This document shows positions 6,324 to 12,243 of a DNA stretch of 12,243 nt, one piece after another. Each line of letters begins with the position of its first letter. Position 1 is the first letter of the stretch. Position numbers and translations under genes: made by a program. The stretch spans positions 1 through 12,243 of the forward strand of contig JBEAQS010000110.1 of the NCBI GenBank assembly GCA_041163765.1, in the 5' to 3' direction. Source of the stretch: MAG-120531 sp041163765. Lineage in GTDB: Bacteria > Bacteroidota > Bacteroidia > Flavobacteriales > Flavobacteriaceae. Under the pieces are notes generated by a model. That model was given only the letters and a program-made list of their open reading frames with translations, was not told the origin of the DNA and made no database searches.

Positions 6324-7799
6324 TTAATACGCTTTGGCAAACAATACCCTACGGGTTGATTTTTTCCCCGTGTAAACACAAACCCCCTCTTCTGCCGAAC
6401 CATCTAGAGGGATACAGCGAATACTAGCCTTGGTCTCTTCTTTTATTTTTTCTTCTGTCTCCGGAGTACCATCCCAATGCGCTGAAATAAAACCACCGTG
6501 ATTGTTCAACACCTCCTTGAATTCATCGTATGAATTAACGGGGGTAATGTGACTTTCCCGGTAGGCCAAAGCCTTTTGGTACATGGTATCTTGAATGTCG
6601 TTCAACAAGTTTTTAATATGGTCTGAAATACCTTCTTGAGGCAAGGTCTCTTTGGTCAGCAAATCCCTTCGAGCCACTTCATAAGTTCCTTGCTCCAGGT
6701 CTCTAGCGCCAACAGCTAAACGCACAGGCACTCCTTTTAGCTCGTACTCATTGAACTTAAAGCCAGGCTTTACGGTATCTCTAGAGTCAAACTTAACGGA
6801 TATCCCTAATGATTTTAACTCCTTCATCAACGGTTTCACATGTTCGTGGATTTGATCCAGCTGCTCTTCCCCTTTGTAGATAGGCACGATGACGACTTGA
6901 ATAGGCGCCAGTTTTGGAGGGAGCACCAATCCTTGATCATCGCTATGGGTCATCACTAATGCACCCATTAATCTGGTAGAAACACCCCATGAAGTAGCCC
7001 AAACCAGTTCCTGCTGCCCTTCCTTATTCACATACTTAACGTCAAATGCTTTGGCGAAATTTTGACCTAAAAAGTGTGAGGTACCCGCTTGTAGCGCCTT
7101 TCCGTCTTGCATTAACGCTTCGATACAATAGGTTTCCACCGCACCAGCAAAACGTTCAGAGGCAGTTTTTACCCCCCGAATGACCGGAACTGCCATCCAA
7201 TTTTCCGCAAAATCAGCATAAACCTCCATCATGCGTTCTGCCTCTTCGATGGCCTCTTGTTGGGTAGCGTGGGCTGTATGCCCTTCTTGCCACAAAAATT
7301 CAGCGGTGCGCAAAAACAAGCGTGTGCGCATTTCCCAACGCACCACATTGGCCCACTGATTGATCAGAATAGGCAAATCTCTATACGATTGAATCCACCT
7401 GCGGTAGGTGTCCCAAATGATGGTCTCAGAAGTAGGTCGTACAATCAGCTCCTCCTCTAATTTGGCCTCTGGATCTACGATGATTCCGTTTCCGTCTGGA
7501 TCATTTTTTAGCCGGTAATGCGTCACAACAGCACACTCCTTGGCAAATCCATCTACGTGACTCGCTTCTTTACTGAGGTAAGATTTTGGAATAAACAGAG
7601 GAAAATAAGCGTTTTCGTGACCAGTGTCTTTAAACATCTGATCCAAGGCAGCCTGCATTTTCTCCCAAATAGCGTACCCATAAGGCTTAATCACCATACA
7701 TCCACGCACACCTGAATTTTCGGCCAAATCTGCTTTGACCACCAATTCATTGTACCATTTTGAATAGTCTTGGGAACGAGAAGTTAAATTTTTACTCAT
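6324..7799 (-). CDS. proS: Prolyl-tRNA synthetase, eukaryote/archaeal-like short form
   Basis: This class II synthetase charges tRNA-Pro. The chosen ATG at 7799 gives 491 residues and the start MSKNLTSRSQDYSKWYNELV, the usual opening of this short form, which lacks the bacterial editing insertion. The core shows RPTSETIIW (121-129), class II motif 2 around RWEMRTRLFLRTAEFLWQEGH (154-174), GTSHFLGQNF (239-248) and motif 3 GVSTRLMGAL with the following acidic DDQG (272-290). After the anticodon-binding domain comes the C-terminal zinc-type domain ending in the invariant Tyr (FAKAY). Only two cysteines remain there (C462, C474), so the four-Cys zinc site of archaeal homologues is incomplete. A TTG at 7838 would add 13 residues with no family resemblance. 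Transcription may continue into the tRNA genes. Confidence 0.95.
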   Translation of the reverse strand: MSKNLTSRSQDYSKWYNELVVKADLAENSGVRGCMVIKPYGYAIWEKMQAALDQMFKDTGHENAYFPLFIPKSYLSKEASHVDGFAKECAVVTHYRLKNDPDGNGIIVDPEAKLEEELIVRPTSETIIWDTYRRWIQSYRDLPILINQWANVVRWEMRTRLFLRTAEFLWQEGHTAHATQQEAIEEAERMMEVYADFAENWMAVPVIRGVKTASERFAGAVETYCIEALMQDGKALQAGTSHFLGQNFAKAFDVKYVNKEGQQELVWATSWGVSTRLMGALVMTHSDDQGLVLPPKLAPIQVVIVPIYKGEEQLDQIHEHVKPLMKELKSLGISVKFDSRDTVKPGFKFNEYELKGVPVRLAVGARDLEQGTYEVARRDLLTKETLPQEGISDHIKNLLNDIQDTMYQKALAYRESHITPVNSYDEFKEVLNNHGGFISAHWDGTPETEEKIKEETKASIRCIPLDGSAEEGVCVYTGKKSTRRVLFAKAY

Positions 7800-7866
7800 G
7801 ACTTTACTTTGGCACAAAACTTGTAATTTTAAAGGCAAATAAGCCTTGCTCTATGGGCTGTTTGTT

Positions 7867-7895
7867 TTGTGAGGTACAAAATTACAGTTTTTTTG
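7867..7895 (+). promoter_or_regulatory. Promoter of the putative lipoprotein gene
   Basis: TTG at 7867-7869, an 18-base spacer, then TTTTTTTG at 7888-7895 (one mismatch to TAnnTTTG). The ATG at 7919 is 24 bases after the -7 box, implying a leader of about 17 bases. Confidence 0.45.
7877..7884 (-). promoter_or_regulatory. -7 promoter element of proS
   Basis: On the minus strand this reads TAATTTTG, an exact TAnnTTTG match, about 78 bases before the ATG at 7799. The nearest upstream TTG (7914-7912) is 27 bases away, longer than usual. It lies inside the spacer of the divergent lipoprotein promoter. Confidence 0.45.
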
Positions 7896-7918
7896 CAGGG
7901 GTTTAATATTCCAAGCCT

Positions 7919-8977
7919 ATGAAATCACCTATATTTTCTTTGCTCCGTTCCAGTGCGCTTTTTTCTCTACTCGCACTTCTTTTTGGATCTTGCTCCGGCA
8001 TGTTTCCCATTGTTTATTATTACGAGTCAAGTCCTACTGGTCAGTACAGACAAGGACAGCCTGCGGATGAATACAGTCAGTATTTCTCTGACAAAGCAGC
8101 TGAGTACAGTCAAATCTTGAATAGTGACCCACTTGATTTTGATGGTCAAAACGCTATTCCCTCAACGACTACTAACCAAAATAATTCATCGCTTACCATC
8201 AGTATTAATGCTGCTCCAGCTTGGTATGGAGGTTCCTCTTGGGTGCGCCCATGGAGAACCAGCAGTTGGATTTTTTATGATCCTTGGGACACATGGAGCT
8301 GGAACCGTTGGGGTTTTTACGATCCTTGGGGTTGGAACAATTGGGGCTATGGAGGTTGGAATAACTGGGGTTGGGGGTTCAACAATTGGAACTACTGGGG
8401 TTGGAATAGTTGGGGACCAGCAGTTGCTTGGCGTCCCATTTACACCAATGGCTACAGCAGCTATCGATATCCAGAGGCGATTCGCGGTAGAAACAATATA
8501 GATCGTTCTAGATACAGAACGCAAAATAGCTACAGCAACTTGTATTCAAGAAACAACACCAGTAGATCCAACAACAACTGGAGCAGAAGCTCATCAACCT
8601 ACAGGACCTACCAACCGTTAACCGATCGATACAACAACAGCACGAGATACAACGAAACCAGAAGCAGCAACGCGCAAAGACAAAATTCATCGAATGGGCG
8701 ATCTAGCTTACGTGAGATTATTCGCCAGTATAACTCAGGAAACAATGCGCCTACCCGAAACACCTATACAATAGATCAGGTTCCTGGGCGCAACAATGGT
8801 TCATCGACACCAAGCACACCGAGTTATCGTCGAGAGACCCCCGCCAGATCTAGCGCCCCCACAAGAGTTTCTGCTCCTGTGCGCTCAGCGCCCACTAGAT
8901 CTTCTGCTCCTGTGACGAGATCCTCTGCACCAGTTCGGGGAAGCCAGTCATCGGGCCGGCCCAACAACCAACAGTAA
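7919..8977 (+). CDS. Putative lipoprotein, Trp/Asn/Gly-rich and Arg/Ser-rich, function unknown
   Basis: This is a 352-residue exported protein I cannot assign a function. Residues 1-24 form a signal peptide with a hydrophobic core (ALFSLLALLFG) ending in GSC; C25 followed by SG is the likely lipidation site, although Phe-Gly-Ser is an imperfect lipobox. A Tyr-rich segment follows (about 33-64). Then comes a block at 119-165 with 14 Trp in 47 residues, built from FYDPW and W-N-N-W-G units; both FYDPW copies and the GGTTGGAA units also repeat at DNA level. Residues 185-280 are rich in Asn, Arg, Ser and Tyr. The C-terminus has degenerate SAP(T/V)R repeats and is strongly basic. Similar proteins in Bacteroidota are often annotated as membrane or secreted, or 'vitellogenin II', near proS. 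It is single-gene, with its own promoter and a strong terminator. Confidence 0.75.
   Translation: MKSPIFSLLRSSALFSLLALLFGSCSGMFPIVYYYESSPTGQYRQGQPADEYSQYFSDKAAEYSQILNSDPLDFDGQNAIPSTTTNQNNSSLTISINAAPAWYGGSSWVRPWRTSSWIFYDPWDTWSWNRWGFYDPWGWNNWGYGGWNNWGWGFNNWNYWGWNSWGPAVAWRPIYTNGYSSYRYPEAIRGRNNIDRSRYRTQNSYSNLYSRNNTSRSNNNWSRSSSTYRTYQPLTDRYNNSTRYNETRSSNAQRQNSSNGRSSLREIIRQYNSGNNAPTRNTYTIDQVPGRNNGSSTPSTPSYRRETPARSSAPTRVSAPVRSAPTRSSAPVTRSSAPVRGSQSSGRPNNQQ
8270..8415 (+). repeat. Degenerate coding repeat of FYDPW and WNNWG units
   Basis: Two copies of TTTTTAYGATCCTTGGG (near 8272 and 8313) are followed by several GGTTGGAAYAAYTGGGG-like units up to about 8415. They encode the Trp-rich block of the lipoprotein, with third-base differences between units, so the repeat is old or under selection for the protein. 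Confidence 0.7.
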
Positions 8978-8982
8978 TTAGG

Positions 8983-9013
8983 TAAACCCAAGCTCTTGCT
9001 TGGGTTTATTTTT
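8983..9013 (+). terminator. Rho-independent terminator of the lipoprotein gene
   Basis: A perfect 11-bp stem TAAACCCAAGC (8983-8993) / GCTTGGGTTTA (8998-9008) with loop TCTT is followed by a five-T run. It begins 5 bases after the stop codon. Confidence 0.93.
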
Positions 9014-9045
9014 GAAGTGTCTTTTGGCTAGAATCACTATCTTTG
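9012..9045 (+). promoter_or_regulatory. Promoter of the folE-cysS-yidD operon
   Basis: TATCTTTG at 9038-9045 matches TAnnTTTG exactly, with a TTG at 9012-9014 at a spacing of 23, the upper end of the accepted range. The expected start of transcription, near 9051, leaves a leader of about 18 bases before the ATG at 9069. Confidence 0.6.
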
Positions 9046-9068
9046 CGTTCTATTTGAATCAACGATTT

Positions 9069-9755
9069 ATGAAGGATCAATCCCTTGGATTTAATGACCT
9101 AGACCGCACTGAAGAGGACCACATGAGTGCCAATGAGCAAACTCCATTGAGGGAGGATGCATTTGCCTTGAGCGATGAAGAAAAAATAGAGCGCATCAAA
9201 CAAAGTGTTTCCGATATATTATCCACTTTGGGGATGGATCTGACCGATGACAGCATTAAAGGCACCCCCAATCGCGTGGCTAAAATGTTTGTGAAAGAGA
9301 TTTTTGGTGGACTAAATCCAATAAAAAAACCGAGCTCCTCTACTTTTGAGAATAAGTACAAATACGGGGAGATGTTGGTGGAGAAAAACATCACCTTATA
9401 TTCTACCTGTGAGCACCATTTATTGCCCATCGTAGGTAAAGCTCACGTAGCGTACATCTCAAACGGCACTGTAGTTGGATTGTCTAAAATGAATCGCATA
9501 GTTGACTATTTTGCGAAAAGACCTCAGGTACAAGAGCGACTCAACATACAAATCGTTCGGGAATTACAGCAAGTATTAGGCACTGAAGATGTAGCTTGTG
9601 TGATAGATGCCAAACACCTATGTGTGAATTCCAGAGGTATTCGCGACATTGATTCCAGCACGGTAACCGCTGAATACGGGGGAGTGTTTAAACAACCCGA
9701 TGTTCGTGATGAGTTCTTAAAATACCTTCAATTGCCTTCACTAGAACGCATATAA
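9069..9755 (+). CDS. folE: GTP cyclohydrolase I
   Basis: This enzyme converts GTP to 7,8-dihydroneopterin triphosphate, the first step toward folate and other pterins (in some bacteria also queuosine). With the ATG at 9069 it has 228 residues. The zinc site is complete: C114 and H117 in STCEHHLLP and C185 in HLCVNSRGIRD, matching C110, H113 and C181 of the E. coli enzyme. The conserved GTPNRVAKMF and the C-terminal SSTVTAEYGGVF are also present. An in-frame ATG at 9000 is rejected because it lies inside the preceding terminator stem and upstream of the promoter. The N-terminal 40 residues are acidic and variable, as is common. Only one base separates its stop from the cysS start, so the two are co-transcribed. 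Confidence 0.96.
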   Translation: MKDQSLGFNDLDRTEEDHMSANEQTPLREDAFALSDEEKIERIKQSVSDILSTLGMDLTDDSIKGTPNRVAKMFVKEIFGGLNPIKKPSSSTFENKYKYGEMLVEKNITLYSTCEHHLLPIVGKAHVAYISNGTVVGLSKMNRIVDYFAKRPQVQERLNIQIVRELQQVLGTEDVACVIDAKHLCVNSRGIRDIDSSTVTAEYGGVFKQPDVRDEFLKYLQLPSLERI

Positions 9756-9756
9756 T

Positions 9757-11241
9757 ATGGCCTTGTACACCTCCAATTCACTTTATGTTACCAACTCACT
9801 CGGAGGACAAAAAGAGTTGTTCACGCCGATTCTTCCTGGATATGTAGGGATGTATGTATGCGGACCAACTGTCTACAGCCAAGTGCATTTGGGTAACTGC
9901 AGAACCTTTATGTCGTTTGACATGATCTACAGATACCTAAGACACTTGGGGTACAAAGTGCGCTATGTGCGCAATATCACCGATGCGGGACATTTGGAAA
10001 ATGACCAAGACCAAGGAGAAGATAAAATTGCCAAAAAAGCGCGTTTAGAACAGTTAGAGCCAATGGAGGTAGTTCAGCGATACACGCTGGATTTTCATGC
10101 TACACTGCAACAATTCAACTTGTTACCGCCCAATATTGAACCCACAGCCACTGGGCATATTGTAGAGCAAATTGAAATTGTAAAAACCATACTCGCTGAG
10201 GGATGGGCCTATGAGGTAAATGGGTCTGTCTATTTTGATGTAGCTGCCTTTGACCAAAAACATCAATACGGAAAGCTTAGTGGGCGTAGACTGGAGCAAA
10301 TGATGGCCAATACCCGAGACCTTGCCGGACAGGAGGAAAAACGAAATCCTTTTGATTTTGCCCTTTGGAAGAAAGCAGAACCTCAACATATCATGCGTTG
10401 GGCTTCGCCTTGGGGGGATGGATTTCCAGGATGGCACCTGGAGTGTACCGCCATGAGCACCAAATACCTGGGCACCCAATTTGATATACATGGGGGCGGT
10501 ATGGACCTTAAGTTCCCTCACCACGAGTGTGAAATTGCTCAAGCAGAGGCGTGTAACCATACGTCTCCAGTCAATTATTGGCTACACGCCAATATGCTGA
10601 CCCTCAACGGAAAAAAAATGGCTAAATCGACTGGGAATAATCTATTGCCTGGAGAAATTTTTTCTGGAGAAAATGCCCACCTATCAAAACCTTATGCGCC
10701 AACTGTAGTCCGATTTTTTATGATGCAAGCCCACTATACCTCTGTGCTTGATCTGAGCGATGAGGCGTTAGGTGCGGCAGAAAAAGGATACAACCGATTG
10801 ATGGACGCATGGGAACTACTCACTAAGATACAGGCCAGTTCATCCAGTCAAGGATTTGATGTAGCGCTTTGGCGGGAAAAATGCTACAAAGCGATGAATG
10901 ACGATTTTAATACTCCGGTATTAATCGCCCATTTATTTGAGGCAGTCAAACAAATTCAACTCCTGGCACAACAACAAATACAGCTGTCCGAAACTGATCT
11001 GGCATTGCTGACCAAAACCCTTAATGAGTTTGTTTTTGATGTGTTGGGCTTGGAGACCAAGCCAGCTGTAGAGTCCGATTCAAAGAGAGTTCATGGATTG
11101 GTTCAACTGTTGATACAACTTCGCAATGAGGCCCGTCAAAACAGAGAATTTGCCCTTTCGGACCAAATAAGGGATGCGCTTAGTGAACAAGGTGTTCAGC
11201 TGAAGGACACGAAGGATGGCACCCAATTTACGCTAGAATAA
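9757..11241 (+). CDS. cysS: Cysteinyl-tRNA synthetase
   Basis: This class I synthetase charges tRNA-Cys in the cytoplasm. It has 494 residues (E. coli 461), with full landmarks: CGPTVYSQVHLGNCRT carrying zinc ligand C35 and the HIGH-type motif H44-L-G-N; zinc ligands C230 (WHLECTAMS), H255 and E259 (FPHHECE); and the KMSKS loop as KMAKS (287-291). The C-terminal part (about 350-494) is the helical DALR-type and tRNA-binding region. The extra length comes partly from a short insert around 185-205 (NTRDLAGQEEKRNPFDFALWKK), common in Bacteroidota enzymes. The start is one base after the folE stop, and yidD begins 6 bases after its stop, so it is the middle gene of a tight operon. Confidence 0.97.
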   Translation: MALYTSNSLYVTNSLGGQKELFTPILPGYVGMYVCGPTVYSQVHLGNCRTFMSFDMIYRYLRHLGYKVRYVRNITDAGHLENDQDQGEDKIAKKARLEQLEPMEVVQRYTLDFHATLQQFNLLPPNIEPTATGHIVEQIEIVKTILAEGWAYEVNGSVYFDVAAFDQKHQYGKLSGRRLEQMMANTRDLAGQEEKRNPFDFALWKKAEPQHIMRWASPWGDGFPGWHLECTAMSTKYLGTQFDIHGGGMDLKFPHHECEIAQAEACNHTSPVNYWLHANMLTLNGKKMAKSTGNNLLPGEIFSGENAHLSKPYAPTVVRFFMMQAHYTSVLDLSDEALGAAEKGYNRLMDAWELLTKIQASSSSQGFDVALWREKCYKAMNDDFNTPVLIAHLFEAVKQIQLLAQQQIQLSETDLALLTKTLNEFVFDVLGLETKPAVESDSKRVHGLVQLLIQLRNEARQNREFALSDQIRDALSEQGVQLKDTKDGTQFTLE

Positions 11242-11247
11242 AGGCTG

Positions 11248-11481
11248 ATGCATCAGGACAAACCATCCCCTTGGACCTGGCCTTTTCTAAAGTTGATTAC
11301 TGGTTATCAGCGTTTTGTATCTCCTTTGCTCCCACCCTCATGCAGATACCAACCTACCTGTTCTCAGTACAGCCTGGAAGCGTTGATCAAACACGGATTG
11401 CTTAAAGGAGGTTGGTTGGCCATCAAAAGAATCCTTAGCTGTCATCCGTGGGGGGGACACGGGCATGATCCGGTACCTTAA
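11248..11481 (+). CDS. yidD: Membrane protein insertion efficiency factor YidD
   Basis: This is a 77-residue small protein of the YidD/DUF37 family, associated with the inner face of the membrane and thought to help YidC-dependent insertion. The hallmark sequences are present: TGYQRFVSPLLPPSCRYQPTCSQYSLEALIKHG (about 18-50) with C32 and C38, GGWLAIKRILSCHPWGG with C65, and the terminal DPVP. The ATG at 11248 gives the family's normal length. It follows cysS by 6 bases. In most bacteria yidD sits near rnpA and yidC; here it is in the folE-cysS operon and precedes lgt, a placement I recall from other flavobacteria. Confidence 0.95.
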   Translation: MHQDKPSPWTWPFLKLITGYQRFVSPLLPPSCRYQPTCSQYSLEALIKHGLLKGGWLAIKRILSCHPWGGHGHDPVP

Positions 11482-11536
11482 CCTTCAGGGCACATCTCCC
11501 CTAGTTTAATTTATTATATTGCTTAAAATTTCACTT

Positions 11537-12243
11537 ATGCATGCATGGAGCATTATCTGGAACCCAGATGACACTTTGTTTACACTTGGATTCTTGCAAA
11601 TCAAATACTATAATTTGTTGTGGATCACCGCATTTGCCGCTGGCTGGTATGTCATGAAGCAAATCTTTCAAAAAGAAGGAAAGTCCTTAGAGCAATTGGA
11701 CAGCCTATTCATTTACACGGTGTTATCGACCATGATCGGCGCTCGATTGGGGCATGTACTGTTTTATGACTGGGCTTATTACCAACATCATTTGGTGGAA
11801 ATTCTGCTTCCCATCAGAGAAAATGCGCAAGGAAGACTTTTTGGATTGATTTCGGGTTATTCATTTACGGGATTTGCCGGGTTAGCTAGCCATGGGGCGA
11901 CGATAGGTATATTGATCGGCTTGTATTTGTATGTGCGTAAATTTCCAGACTTGAAATTTTCCTGGATTTTGGATCGGATTGTGGTTCCTGTAGCACTGGG
12001 TGCGTTCTTAGTCAGGTTAGGCAATTTTTTCAATTCAGAGATTATAGGTAAATCCGTAGAAGGCACGTTCTGGAGTGCGACGAAATTTGTTCGTGCTAGC
12101 GAAGATATGCCTGCCTATAAGGCTATGTCCTTAACCCAACAAACTACTCCAGAGGCCGCTTATGCACTGATTGGATCCGACCCCAGGTACGCTTCCATAC
12201 TGGAAAGTATTCCTTTTAGACATCCTGCCCAACTCTATGAGGG
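11537..12243 (+). CDS. lgt: Prolipoprotein diacylglyceryl transferase (5' part, runs off the edge)
   Basis: Lgt transfers diacylglycerol from phosphatidylglycerol to the lipobox cysteine, the first step of lipoprotein maturation in the inner membrane. The first 235 codons are present and open to the window edge. Visible landmarks are the N-terminal IKYYNLLW segment (Y24/Y25, matching the essential Tyr region), LASHGATIG with H119 (E. coli H103), the Lgt signature RLGNFFNSEIIG with R160, N163 and E168 (E. coli R143, N146, E151), and RHPAQLYEG just before the edge (E. coli RHPSQLYE). Several hydrophobic helices are apparent. An insert of about 50 residues (roughly 171-226) between the signature and RHPAQLYE is typical of Bacteroidota. 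It lies 55 bases after yidD; no convincing promoter is seen there, so read-through from the folE operon is likely. Confidence 0.93.
   Translation, partial: MHAWSIIWNPDDTLFTLGFLQIKYYNLLWITAFAAGWYVMKQIFQKEGKSLEQLDSLFIYTVLSTMIGARLGHVLFYDWAYYQHHLVEILLPIRENAQGRLFGLISGYSFTGFAGLASHGATIGILIGLYLYVRKFPDLKFSWILDRIVVPVALGAFLVRLGNFFNSEIIGKSVEGTFWSATKFVRASEDMPAYKAMSLTQQTTPEAAYALIGSDPRYASILESIPFRHPAQLYE

Noticed and set aside
7800..7838. Upstream TTG start for proS adding 13 residues
   Set aside because: The added residues do not resemble the family N-terminus, whereas ATG 7799 gives the standard opening and the normal length.
8186..8524. Antisense reading frame rich in Pro, Thr and Val opposite the lipoprotein gene
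   Set aside because: Its repeats are the complement of the Trp/Asn codon repeats; there is no independent promoter or recognisable domain.
9000..9068. In-frame ATG at 9000 as the folE start
   Set aside because: It lies in the terminator stem of the preceding gene and upstream of the folE promoter, and the extra residues look like translated promoter sequence.
11482..11536. Separate promoter for lgt
   Set aside because: The best candidate, TTATATTG at 11514-11521, has two mismatches to TAnnTTTG and no -33 partner; read-through from yidD is simpler.
1..12243. A novel defence, mobile or secondary-metabolism system
   Set aside because: All but two genes are recognisable housekeeping genes in a plausible chromosomal order; there are no integrases, transposases, inverted repeats, att-like duplications next to the tRNAs, or CRISPR-type arrays.

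Overview
The window looks like a piece of a Bacteroidota chromosome, most likely from a flavobacterium-type marine or aquatic lineage. The evidence is lineage-specific. Rho has a long disordered insert after its Rho_N domain. A DUF4293 membrane protein sits divergently beside rho. Several promoters match the Bacteroidota -7 element TAnnTTTG, and Shine-Dalgarno sequences are mostly absent. The genus cannot be named from this alone. The content is ordinary housekeeping chromosome. I see no phage, insertion sequence, CRISPR array, toxin-antitoxin or defence genes, and no gap over 300 bases lacks a gene (the largest is 192 bases, between the DUF4293 gene and rho).

Layout from left to right. (1) Positions 3-215 hold the 3' end of a CdaA-type diadenylate cyclase (+). 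Its tail overlaps the tail of a convergent YfcE-type metallophosphoesterase (-, 196-705). (2) From the divergent gap at 706-785 starts a two-gene + operon: truA (TTG start) and an ABC exporter joined by an ATGA overlap. It ends at a strong bidirectional hairpin near 3300-3331. (3) The DUF4293 gene (-) and rho (+) diverge from a 192-base gap. rho ends at a second bidirectional hairpin (5732-5763). (4) A minus-strand block reads proS, two identical tRNA-Glu(UUC) genes, then rpsT. (5) Divergent from proS is an unrecognised, Trp/Asn/Gly-rich putative lipoprotein (+) ending in a perfect 11-bp terminator hairpin. (6) The last + block is folE-cysS-yidD, followed after 55 bases by lgt, which runs off the right edge.

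How the genes fit together. Much of the window serves translation: tRNA modification (truA), tRNA charging (proS, cysS), tRNA-Glu and ribosomal protein S20. rho serves transcription termination. The envelope is represented by the ABC exporter, YidD (membrane protein insertion), Lgt (lipoprotein lipidation) and the putative lipoprotein. cdaA makes the second messenger c-di-AMP, and folE makes the pterin precursor for folate or tetrahydrobiopterin-type cofactors.

No convincing new multi-gene system was found. The items most worth a second look are the low-complexity lipoprotein, the Rho insert with an AT-hook-like motif, the DUF4293-rho pairing, the compact promoter/terminator overlaps, and the phosphoesterase next to the c-di-AMP synthase.
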